64,000 nt of DNA, taken from the NCBI RefSeq assembly GCF_030012605.2, contig NZ_CP114055.2; one strand, given 5' to 3'. Shown one piece after another: positions 16,127 through 22,822 of this stretch. Both the position numbers and the translations under genes were made by a program. How positions within the stretch are numbered: the first letter of the stretch is position 1; every line of letters starts with the position of its first letter. Origin of the DNA: Bergeyella_A cardium. GTDB taxonomy: Bacteria; Bacteroidota; Bacteroidia; Flavobacteriales; Weeksellaceae. The notes under the pieces were generated by a model. It did not search any database and had not been told where the DNA came from. It was given only the letters and a program-made list of their open reading frames with translations.

Positions 16127-17881
16127 ATGAATAAGATACTGGCATTTGCTTTCATTGCTTTGTCATCACTGGCATTTTCTCAGATTAAGGAGGAGAAGCT
16201 TATACTCGAAAGAAAACGAGAGCCTGAAGTGAAGAGAATTGAGAAGAAAAAGGCAGCTGCACCTCTTGAAAAGAACTATCCGCCTAAGGAAAAAAAGGTG
16301 GAGGATTCGCTAAATCTGAAGTATGATATTATTGATGTGCCTTCGGTTTCTGATTTCCAGACATCTACGATACAGAGGACAGACATAAACCTAAAGCTCT
16401 CGAGAGAAAGTCAGAATAACTACTTCCGAATCGGTTTTGGAAACTACGGTAAGGTGCTGGCGGACGGAAATATATCCAAAATGCTGGACAACAAGATAGA
16501 GCTGGGAGGGGATATCCATTACCTATCGACCAGTGGGCTTAAAAAGCAGTACGATTGGGATTCTGGGCAATACAATGCCGATTTGGCAGCCTTTGCAAAG
16601 CATTATGGCGAGAAAGGAAAGGCTTCTGCAGTGGTAGAATACAGCCGAAATAGTTATAACTTTTATGGAATTTATAACAATGATTTTGCTGTGGGAAAAG
16701 ACCTCAGCCAAGCGACAAATCACCTTAAAGTCAATGCCTACTATGACTATTATTCCAATGAAATCCTCAATGATGTTCGGGTGAAATCCTCTTTTTTGAG
16801 CGATAAATTCAAGGCGAATGAATCAGCAGTGGAAATGATTGCGAATTTATCAAAACATCACTTGGATTTATCGAGTGATATCCGTCTTAATGCAGATTTG
16901 GGGCTAAATTTACTCTATCAGAACACCGATTTTGAGGTAGGAAGTCAGCATAACTCGAGTTTTCTCAACTTTGAGTTCAATCCAAAACTGAGTTTCTTCA
17001 AAGGAGAGTCACATCTTCGCTTGGGGTCTGGCTTTTCCTTCCTTAGTTCCAAGAATAGCAGCCTTGCAATCACTGAGCCTGAAAAATTCTCTAAGATATA
17101 TTGGTTCCCAGAGGTGGAGTTCCTCCTTGCGGTTGGGAGTCCATTTAAATTCTATGGTGGGGTAGATGGTGGATTGAAAATTAACTCCTATTCCAGTCTA
17201 TTGAGTGAGAATCCTTACCTTCTGCCAGACCAAGAGCTGAAACCTACACAGACCAAGTACAGATTCTACTTTGGATTAAAGGGGGATATCTCCGAAGCCT
17301 TTAAATATGATGTTTCTGCAGGTTTTTTAAAGCTTAGAAATATAGCTTTCTTTAAGGCAAATGGCTTTCCAGATAGCAGAAGTCCAGAGCAACCTTATGA
17401 ATTTTCAAATACTTTCTCTGCATTGTATGATAATGGCAGTCAAAGTTTTGTAAAAGGCAGCATACACTACTTCCCGATAGCTAATGTAGTGATAGATGGA
17501 GAACTTTCTTTCCAAAAATATACCCTTGATAACCACGAATATATCTATAATGTGCCGCTTGTTAAGGCAGAATTAGGGGCGATCTCCTTTATGTTGGGCA
17601 GGAAACTCCAACTAGGGGTAAAAGGCTTCTTCGTAACGGATAGAACCAGCAATTCTTTCAGTTTAGTTTCTTCTTCTCTTCCTTATCCAGTGCTTGAAGA
17701 GGATAAAGACACCAAGGTTGGGGGGTATGCCGATATAAACCTCTCTGCAGAGTATAAACTTCATAAAAATTTCAGTATATTTGCCCTCGCAAACAACCTA
17801 TTGAACGCTAATTATCAAACTTACAAAGGGTATAAGGTCTTAGGAACACAAATACTTGGCGGTTTGAAAATCAGTTTTTAA
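16127..17881 (+). CDS. TonB-dependent-receptor-like outer membrane barrel protein
   Basis: 584-aa protein with a signal peptide (MNKILAFAFIALSSLAFSQ) chosen as the true N terminus. An in-frame extension of 36 codons overlaps the promoter. After a Lys/Glu-rich segment (residues about 25-70) the rest is a barrel with C-terminal NNLLNANYQTYKGYKVLG and final LGGLKISF, like the last strands of TonB-dependent receptors. A full plug domain is not evident and the protein is short for a receptor, so it may be a plugless or specialised barrel. It is monocistronic, 22 nt before tRNA-Arg. Confidence 0.8.
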   Translation: MNKILAFAFIALSSLAFSQIKEEKLILERKREPEVKRIEKKKAAAPLEKNYPPKEKKVEDSLNLKYDIIDVPSVSDFQTSTIQRTDINLKLSRESQNNYFRIGFGNYGKVLADGNISKMLDNKIELGGDIHYLSTSGLKKQYDWDSGQYNADLAAFAKHYGEKGKASAVVEYSRNSYNFYGIYNNDFAVGKDLSQATNHLKVNAYYDYYSNEILNDVRVKSSFLSDKFKANESAVEMIANLSKHHLDLSSDIRLNADLGLNLLYQNTDFEVGSQHNSSFLNFEFNPKLSFFKGESHLRLGSGFSFLSSKNSSLAITEPEKFSKIYWFPEVEFLLAVGSPFKFYGGVDGGLKINSYSSLLSENPYLLPDQELKPTQTKYRFYFGLKGDISEAFKYDVSAGFLKLRNIAFFKANGFPDSRSPEQPYEFSNTFSALYDNGSQSFVKGSIHYFPIANVVIDGELSFQKYTLDNHEYIYNVPLVKAELGAISFMLGRKLQLGVKGFFVTDRTSNSFSLVSSSLPYPVLEEDKDTKVGGYADINLSAEYKLHKNFSIFALANNLLNANYQTYKGYKVLGTQILGGLKISF

Positions 17882-17903
17882 AATCAGTTGGAAATATGCA
17901 AAT

Positions 17904-17975
17904 GGTCGCATAGTTTAATGGATAGAACTTCGGATTTCGGCTCCGACAGTGAGGGTTCGAATCCTTCTGCGACCA
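17904..17975 (+). tRNA. tRNA-Arg (anticodon TCG)
   Basis: A 72-nt cloverleaf. Acceptor GGTCGCA pairs with TGCGACC, the anticodon arm is TCGGA-TTTCGGC-TCCGA with anticodon TCG (Arg, CGN codons), and the T arm is GAGGG-TTCGAAT-CCTTC. The discriminator is A and CCA is not encoded. It marks the left border of the accessory island at 18-22.6 kb, a usual place for integration; no repeat of its 3' end was found further right. Confidence 0.95.
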
Positions 17976-18017
17976 CAATCTACTTTATAAATCATGTGTT
18001 TATAAAAAGTGGGGACT

Positions 18018-18046
18018 AAATCAGGAACTTTTTAGATTCCTGATTT
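18018..18046. terminator. Hairpin after tRNA-Arg
   Basis: Perfect 10-bp stem AAATCAGGAA / TTCCTGATTT, loop of 9 nt. A second hairpin AAAAGGCTACT / AGTAGCTTTT with one bulge and a T-rich tail follows at about 18059-18088. Together they can end the tRNA transcript and transcription from the island on the other strand. Confidence 0.65.
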
Positions 18047-18160
18047 ATTATTAATACAAAAAAGGCTACTGTAGAGAGTAGCTTTTATTATTGATCTCAA
18101 AAGTTAGGATATGGTATTATTTATTTAGATATTTTAGTTATTTTTTTTGTTAGAGGTCCC

Positions 18161-19044
18161 TTATATCCTTTTGATCCTTTTAAATTTTACTTTTTGTAAT
18201 GTTCCTGCAGGAGCATTAGGATGATTATTTGGTACCCATTGTTTTACCCTAACAGCATTTATATCTTTTTTGCTACCGTTACTATAAGTTATTTCTACAG
18301 CTTTTCCATTCCTCCCCATTCTATATTTCAAAGTATTAATCTTAATACCTCTTCCCATTCCTCCCTCATACATAAACTCATATCTAGCTTGTTTGGAAAA
18401 GTACCCTCCTAAAATAAATGCCCTATCCATATAATGATAATCTCTAAGGGCATATATCTTTTCAAATTCAACTAAAGCTCCTCCACTGAAAAAATTAAGT
18501 GCCTTTTCATACCAAGTTCGTTCTTTACTTGATGGAATAGGGTCTTCTCCTCCCATTTTATGCATCGCATGATTCAGCCCAGCTACAATCCCTCCTGTAA
18601 CTGCTCCTTGCCAGAAGTTTCCACCACTTAGTTCTGCACCTATACCGCCAGATAAAGCCCCAAAGGCAACGGTTCCAATGGTACTTTGTGCAAATTACTC
18701 ATAGCCTAGGTTCTTCATAGCACCTCCCCATGCTTTTGCTCCTAAGCTTCCAAAGAACCCTCCAGCTGCAGCGCTTAAGAAGCTGTCTCCCTGCACTACA
18801 GCCAATATTCCTTGACTTACGGCATGTGTTCCAGCTTGAACTAATGCTAATCCAAAATCTCCCCCAGCTTTTTTAATAACTTCCACAACTTTTGTAAGCT
18901 TTTCTATTCCTTTTGCTACTTCACTGGCGACACTAAATATTTCTCCGACACCAAACGAGACGGCCCCCCAGAAAGTAGATTTGAGGGCACCTCCAATATT
19001 CCATTGGTGTAGATTGCCAGTAACTGCTAGACTTTTAAAGGGTA
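18161..19044 (-). pseudogene. Orphan Rhs-type C-terminal module C, split by an in-frame TAA
   Basis: A start-less open frame that reads as the end of an Rhs-type polymorphic toxin. It begins right after the lipoprotein gene at 19045 with FKSLAVTGN...WNIGGALKSTFWGAVSFG, a Gly/Ala-rich hydrophobic pre-toxin region, then GELSGGNFWQGAV-like residues typical of Rhs tails (IGAELSGGNFWQGAVTGG). The last 134 residues (18565-18161) hold the variable part, ending KQWVPNNHPNAPAGTLQKVK; its activity is not recognised. A TAA at 18697-18695 interrupts the frame, with open reading on both sides. No immunity-like gene follows before the tRNA. I read it as a silent donor cassette or decayed toxin end. Confidence 0.7.
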
Positions 19045-19452
19045 TTATTTTTCTTCGAAATTATAATAAAATTTATATCGTTTATTATCATTAAATTCTA
19101 AATAGACCGTATCTGATTTAATATCTTTTATATTTATTCTTTTACTGAATACTTTATAATCTTCACGATATGCACTATCTATATTTCCAAAATTGGAAGA
19201 TTTTATAGTCATGTTTTTTGGTAATTCTTCTTTAAAAGAAACTGTCAGATAATCTTTCCTACCCGCACCAAAAATAGTATGAATACCTATTTCTACCCAT
19301 TTATAAACTCCATCTTTTTCTTCTACCTTATAATATCGGGTATCAGTTTCTATATTTTCAAATGATTTATACACCTCAAATTTAGTATATACACAGCTAG
19401 TCAATAAAAAGACACATAAAACCGAACCAATTTTATTTATATTAAATCTCAT
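19045..19452 (-). CDS. Small lipoprotein B, candidate immunity protein of zincin module B
   Basis: 135-aa protein with a lipoprotein signal peptide (lipobox LLTSC near residue 20), so it is exported and lipid-anchored. No named family recognised. The mature part is rich in charged and aromatic residues and ends DNKRYKFYYNFEEK, closely resembling the end of lipoprotein A (DNKWYRFSFEK). Its ATG overlaps the TGA of zincin module B (ATGA), the classical arrangement of toxin and immunity genes. Immunity function is inferred from position, size and location; no experiment supports it here. Confidence 0.7.
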   Translation of the reverse strand: MRFNINKIGSVLCVFLLTSCVYTKFEVYKSFENIETDTRYYKVEEKDGVYKWVEIGIHTIFGAGRKDYLTVSFKEELPKNMTIKSSNFGNIDSAYREDYKVFSKRINIKDIKSDTVYLEFNDNKRYKFYYNFEEK

Positions 19453-19736
19453 AAACTATTTATTATTGAGTTTTTCATATTATCAGCCTCTGTTTCATTC
19501 GTTCCTTCTTTACCATATGCTCTTTGTCCATATATAACCTGCTCCCATATTCCTCTTGCTTGAAAATTGCTCCATCCTTGTTGTCTTACTTGTATAATAT
19601 GTCCAAATTCATGCCCAAATGTATTAGCATCAGTATTGCTAAAAGTAGCTACATTATTTCCCCATACGACTTCTCTATTAGATCCTCCACTCTATAATGG
19701 CTGCAATACTTGATACAAATTCTCTATTTTAATGTC
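19449..19736 (-). pseudogene. Orphan zincin toxin module B with in-frame TAG
   Basis: Start-less frame that begins directly after the stop of lipoprotein A. It reads LYQVLQPL, then TAG at 19694-19692 where module A has Trp, then SGGSNREVVWGNNVATF, HEFGHIIQVRQQGW, GIWEQ and NETEADNMKNSI. HExxH plus a downstream NExEAD glutamate is a gluzincin-type metallopeptidase signature. It is about 85% alike to module A up to GIWEQ and then diverges. The last base pairs overlap the start of lipoprotein B. Without a start codon and with a nonsense codon it should be silent unless recombined into a full Rhs gene. Confidence 0.7.
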
Positions 19737-20177
19737 TTATTTTTCAAAAGAAAATCTATACCATTTATTGTCAATTTCTGCTTTTAGAGTATCGAATTTT
19801 CCATACCAATCTTTATCTTTAATTTCTATAGATTTTTCATAAACAAATGCAGAATCATTATAGTAAAGGCTATATGGTAACTCATCTATTGATTTTTTAT
19901 CCATTTTCTTGAGATAAATGGGAAGAAAATCATTTTTTAAGAGTCTTATTGAGTCTTCACTTGGCAGATTAGTACTCAAATATATTGACTTTTTCTTTGG
20001 TGTAGAAAAAACCCAAAGATTCAATATGTATTTGTTATCTTTATAAACATAACCTGTGAAGTCGTTAAAACTTCCCTTTTTATACCCTATTAGCTTATAA
20101 AAATTTCTTTTTGGGGAGGGAGGAACGAGGCAGCTATTAAATAAAATTATACTAAATAATAATATTGTATTTTTCAT
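19737..20177 (-). CDS. Small lipoprotein A, candidate immunity protein of zincin module A
   Basis: 146-aa protein with a short lipoprotein signal peptide (IILFNSC, cysteine at about residue 16) followed by LVPPSPKRN. No known family recognised. The C terminus (DTLKAEIDNKWYRFSFEK) resembles that of lipoprotein B (DT...DNKRYKF), suggesting a diverged immunity family. It starts 2 nt after the stop of zincin module A. Lipid anchoring fits protection against a peptidase acting in the periplasm or at the cell surface; this is inference. Confidence 0.7.
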   Translation of the reverse strand: MKNTILLFSIILFNSCLVPPSPKRNFYKLIGYKKGSFNDFTGYVYKDNKYILNLWVFSTPKKKSIYLSTNLPSEDSIRLLKNDFLPIYLKKMDKKSIDELPYSLYYNDSAFVYEKSIEIKDKDWYGKFDTLKAEIDNKWYRFSFEK

Positions 20178-20179
20178 AA

Positions 20180-21055
20180 TTACTTATTTATTTCTCTTAA
20201 TTTTTGTTCTGCATCATACTCATTATATTGGTTTCCTTCTTCTTTTCGAGTTGTATAAGGATCAATTCCTTTTATCATATTGACATATATTTGCTCCCAG
20301 ATTCCCTTAGCCTGAAAATTGCTCCATCCTTGTTGCCTCACTTGTATAATATGGCCAAATTCATGCCCAAGTGTATTAGCATCAGTATTGCTAAAAGTAG
20401 CTACATTATTTCCCCATACGACTTCTCTATTAAATCCTCCACTCCATAATGGCTACAATAGTTGATACAATCCTCCTTTTCTCCATTTTACATTTTTATA
20501 ATCTACGCCATATTTTTCAGACATTTTTTTTACATATTTTAATTGTTCATCGGTTGGCTTGTAAGTTGCACCAAATACTCCAACCATAAAAACAGCCTGT
20601 CCTGCCCCATTGTAGACACCATTCTCAAAACCTTGCTTCATGCCTTTCCATACATTTTCGCCTCTGAATAAAGAATTAAAGCCTCCAGAAATAGCACCTG
20701 TTATTCCATATTTCAAAGAACTATGTAATACTTCCCCTACACTATTTTTTATCCATCCACCAAATCCTTTTCCTTTTATCCTTTTCCAGCCAGGAATTCT
20801 ATTTCCTACAAATGAACCTATTATGGAAGCGCCTATATTCTTCAAATCTATTTTTCCTTCTTGGATAAATCCTGTTATCATATTTGTCATAAAATCCCAT
20901 GTTCCACTATTCAACATGAACCTTCCTGTACTAAATAAGCTCGCCCCTAATCCATTAAATCCACCAGATAAAGCTCCACTTATTGCACCACCTAATATGG
21001 CTTTTCCAAAACCATTTAGCGTCCAATTACCTGTTATTAAACCTTTTATAGAATT
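20180..21055 (-). pseudogene. Orphan Rhs C-terminal module A with zincin toxin domain, in-frame TAG
   Basis: Longest module of the array. It opens without a start codon after a TAA at 21058-21056, reading SIKGLITGNWTLNGFGKAI and a Gly/Ala-rich pre-toxin region, then FGATYKPTDEQLKYVKKM, then GGLYQLL followed by TAG at 20455-20453 (Gln in module B), PLWSGGFNREVVWGNN, HEFGHIIQVRQQGW, GIWEQ and NEYDAEQKLREINK. The frame is unbroken apart from the TAG. Active-site residues of a zincin are intact. An internal ATG at 20917 is unlikely to be a natural start. A -7 box TATTTTTG on the same strand lies at 21157-21150, about 95 nt upstream. Confidence 0.7.
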
Positions 21056-21149
21056 TTAGGGAGGAATTCCTTTGAAATTGTATTATTTAGCATTATTGTT
21101 TCTTTACTCGCTATTATGTAGAAATAACAAGCATGTCTCTGCTTGGAGG

Positions 21150-21157
21150 CAAAAATA
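21150..21157 (-). promoter_or_regulatory. -7 box pointing into the orphan toxin array
   Basis: Minus-strand TATTTTTG, perfect TAnnTTTG, between the 51-aa gene and module A. Only a short ORF (ATG CTA AAT AAT, 15 codons) lies between it and the module. It could keep the array transcribed, or be left over from a lost 5' gene. Confidence 0.4.
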
Positions 21158-21184
21158 CCGAAAATATCTTTTGGGAGTGCAAAA

Positions 21185-21340
21185 TTACTTCTTAGTAGTA
21201 GTGCTTCCACTACCTTTAGAATGAGTATTTGTACTGGACGTTTTAGGAGGATTGTTCGTTCTATTGCTACCAGATGGGTTTCCTGTTTTAGAAGGGAAAC
21301 CTGAATTGGGATTACTAGCTCCTGGTTTTACTTTGCTCAT
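21185..21340 (-). CDS. 51-aa low-complexity Ser/Thr/Asn/Pro-rich protein
   Basis: Starts MSKVKPGASNPNSG, continues with repeated NPSG/NNPPK-like words and ends GSGSTTTKK. It has no hydrophobic segment and few bulky residues, so it should be disordered and basic. Its own promoter is clear: TATCTTTG at 21371-21364, 23 nt upstream of the ATG, with GGAG nearby. It lies directly 5' of the orphan Rhs array. Function unknown; the position suggests a small partner of the Rhs system or a remnant of the upstream locus. Confidence 0.6.
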   Translation of the reverse strand: MSKVKPGASNPNSGFPSKTGNPSGSNRTNNPPKTSSTNTHSKGSGSTTTKK

Positions 21341-21363
21341 AGTAGATTTTTTTATTACTCCTA

Positions 21364-21371
21364 CAAAGATA
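21364..21371 (-). promoter_or_regulatory. -7 box of the 51-aa gene
   Basis: Minus-strand TATCTTTG, perfect TAnnTTTG, with TAGGAG just downstream and ATG at 21340. Confidence 0.6.
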
Positions 21372-21552
21372 CGGTATTTATATATATTTATAATGCCTAG
21401 GATATTATTTTTTCAAATTATTTCCATAGTATAGATGCTCAATTCTCTAAATATAAGAGTAGTAAATTTAATCAAATAATTTTACTTATTACTTATCCAG
21501 TTTATTTTATAAAAAAGGACATTTTGTTGTATATTTACACTGATAAAAGATA

Positions 21553-22180
21553 ATGAAAACATCTGTTTGCATATTAAATAAGATTAATAGACTTCCCAAA
21601 GGGTATGTTTTTACCTATAAAGATTTCAATCAAAAGGTGAAAAGTAAAGAAACTATTATTAAAGCATTGAATAGAATGGTAATTTCAGGGAATCTTGAGA
21701 AGATTGCTAAAGGAAAATTCTATAAACCAGAAGAAACTGTATTTGGAAAGTTGGAACCATCAAGAAAGCAGATTGTGAAAGGTTTACTTTAAGATAATGA
21801 AAAAAATACAGGCTTTATTACTGGATTAAGTATCTATAGTGAGATGGGATTAACAACACAAGTCAGTAACACCATTCAGATTGGAAAAAATGAAATTCGT
21901 CCTACTTTTAAAAGAGAAAGATTTACAAATTCTTTTATTAAGCAAAAAAATATAATTACTAAGGAAAACATTCCTTTACTCCAGATTTTAGATACTATTA
22001 ATCAAATTAAAAAATTCCAGATACAACGACAATGATGAATAAATTCGTATTAAGAATTATCGAAATTATAACTCCCTTTCTGACGAGGGAATTTTTAACA
22101 TTCAAAAATTATCATTAAAATATCGTCCTTTTACATGAGGTTTTATAGGTTGGTTTTTTGTAAAAGAGGAATTACATAAA
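21553..22180 (+). pseudogene. Decayed AbiEi-like (DUF6088) antitoxin gene
   Basis: The N-terminal 79 codons (LPKGYVFTYKDFNQKV, winged-helix-like; KALNRMVISGNLEKIAKGKFY) are intact. A TAA at 21790-21792 then interrupts the frame, which continues open as TGFITGLSIYSEMGLTTQVS and IQIGKNEIRPTFKRERF to about 22010. At an A-run the sense continues one frame over (KKIPDTT), and after another shift SLKYRPFT, TGA, GFIG at 22112-22150 resembles the SLKYPPxTRALLG end of the family. At least two nonsense codons and two frameshifts are present. The partner toxin gene (AbiEii type) is absent. Confidence 0.75.
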
Positions 22181-22196
22181 AATTTAGATAAAAAAT

Positions 22197-22616
22197 ATGT
22201 TAGAAAAAGCAATACAAATAGCAATAAATGCCCATAGTGGGCAGGTTGATAAAGGAAGTAGTCCTTATATATTACATCTTATAAGAGTAATGAATGCGGG
22301 TACCACAACTGAGGAAAAGATTTGTGGAATGCTACACGATCTTGTGGAAGATACAGATTGGACTTTTGAGCAGCTCAGAAATGAAGGCTTTGATGAAAGA
22401 ATTATAGAGGCTTTAAAATGTCTTACAAAAAACGAGGGAGAGGGCTATGATAGCTTTATACAAAGAGTTATTACCAATTCAATAGCTATAAAAGTAAAGC
22501 TGAATGACTTGCAGGATAATATGGATATTCGCAGGCTTTCAGAGATTACAGAAAAGGATAGGGAGCGCCTCAATAAATATTTACGAGCTTATAAATATTT
22601 AAAAAGTATATCCTAA
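22197..22616 (+). CDS. Small HD-domain protein related to the SpoT hydrolase domain
   Basis: 139-aa soluble protein with the RelA/SpoT-type HD pattern: AINAHSGQVDKGSSPYILHLIRV, then GMLHDLVEDTDWT (HD plus ED), and KLNDLQDNMDIRRL with the distal Asp. No synthetase domain is present, so it may be a small alarmone hydrolase or another nucleotide phosphohydrolase; the substrate is not known. It sits just after the decayed antitoxin and before pnp, at the right end of the AT-rich island. Confidence 0.8.
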   Translation: MLEKAIQIAINAHSGQVDKGSSPYILHLIRVMNAGTTTEEKICGMLHDLVEDTDWTFEQLRNEGFDERIIEALKCLTKNEGEGYDSFIQRVITNSIAIKVKLNDLQDNMDIRRLSEITEKDRERLNKYLRAYKYLKSIS

Positions 22617-22744
22617 TTGGATACTGAACCAGAAAAATTATACTTCTTTTTCTATTTCTTTTCATTTTCAGAAATTGAAAAGGTGAATTGAGTAGGCAAA
22701 TTCAATATTTATATGAAAGTATAAGAAGATTATTAAAAAATGAT

Positions 22745-22822
22745 TACCTTTGCCCGCGAATATTTAAAAAGTTTAAATAGTAACCGTGTTCAATACGGAA
22801 CACACAGAAGATTAATTTTTTT
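22745..22822 (+). promoter_or_regulatory. pnp promoter and hairpin leader
   Basis: TACCTTTG (-7 box) at 22745-22752, then a 70-nt leader holding a 6-bp stem GTGTTC / GAACAC (22786-22791 with 22798-22803, 6-nt loop) close to the ATG. Such a leader could take part in control of pnp, which is autoregulated through its leader in E. coli; that is only an analogy here. Confidence 0.55.

Noticed and set aside
20917..20917. ATG at 20917 as the real start of module A
   Set aside because: The reading frame with Rhs-like sense continues upstream to 21055, so this Met is internal.
17904..22700. Integrative element with tRNA-derived att sites
   Set aside because: No integrase gene and no second copy of the tRNA 3' end were found, so only a location next to a tRNA can be stated.
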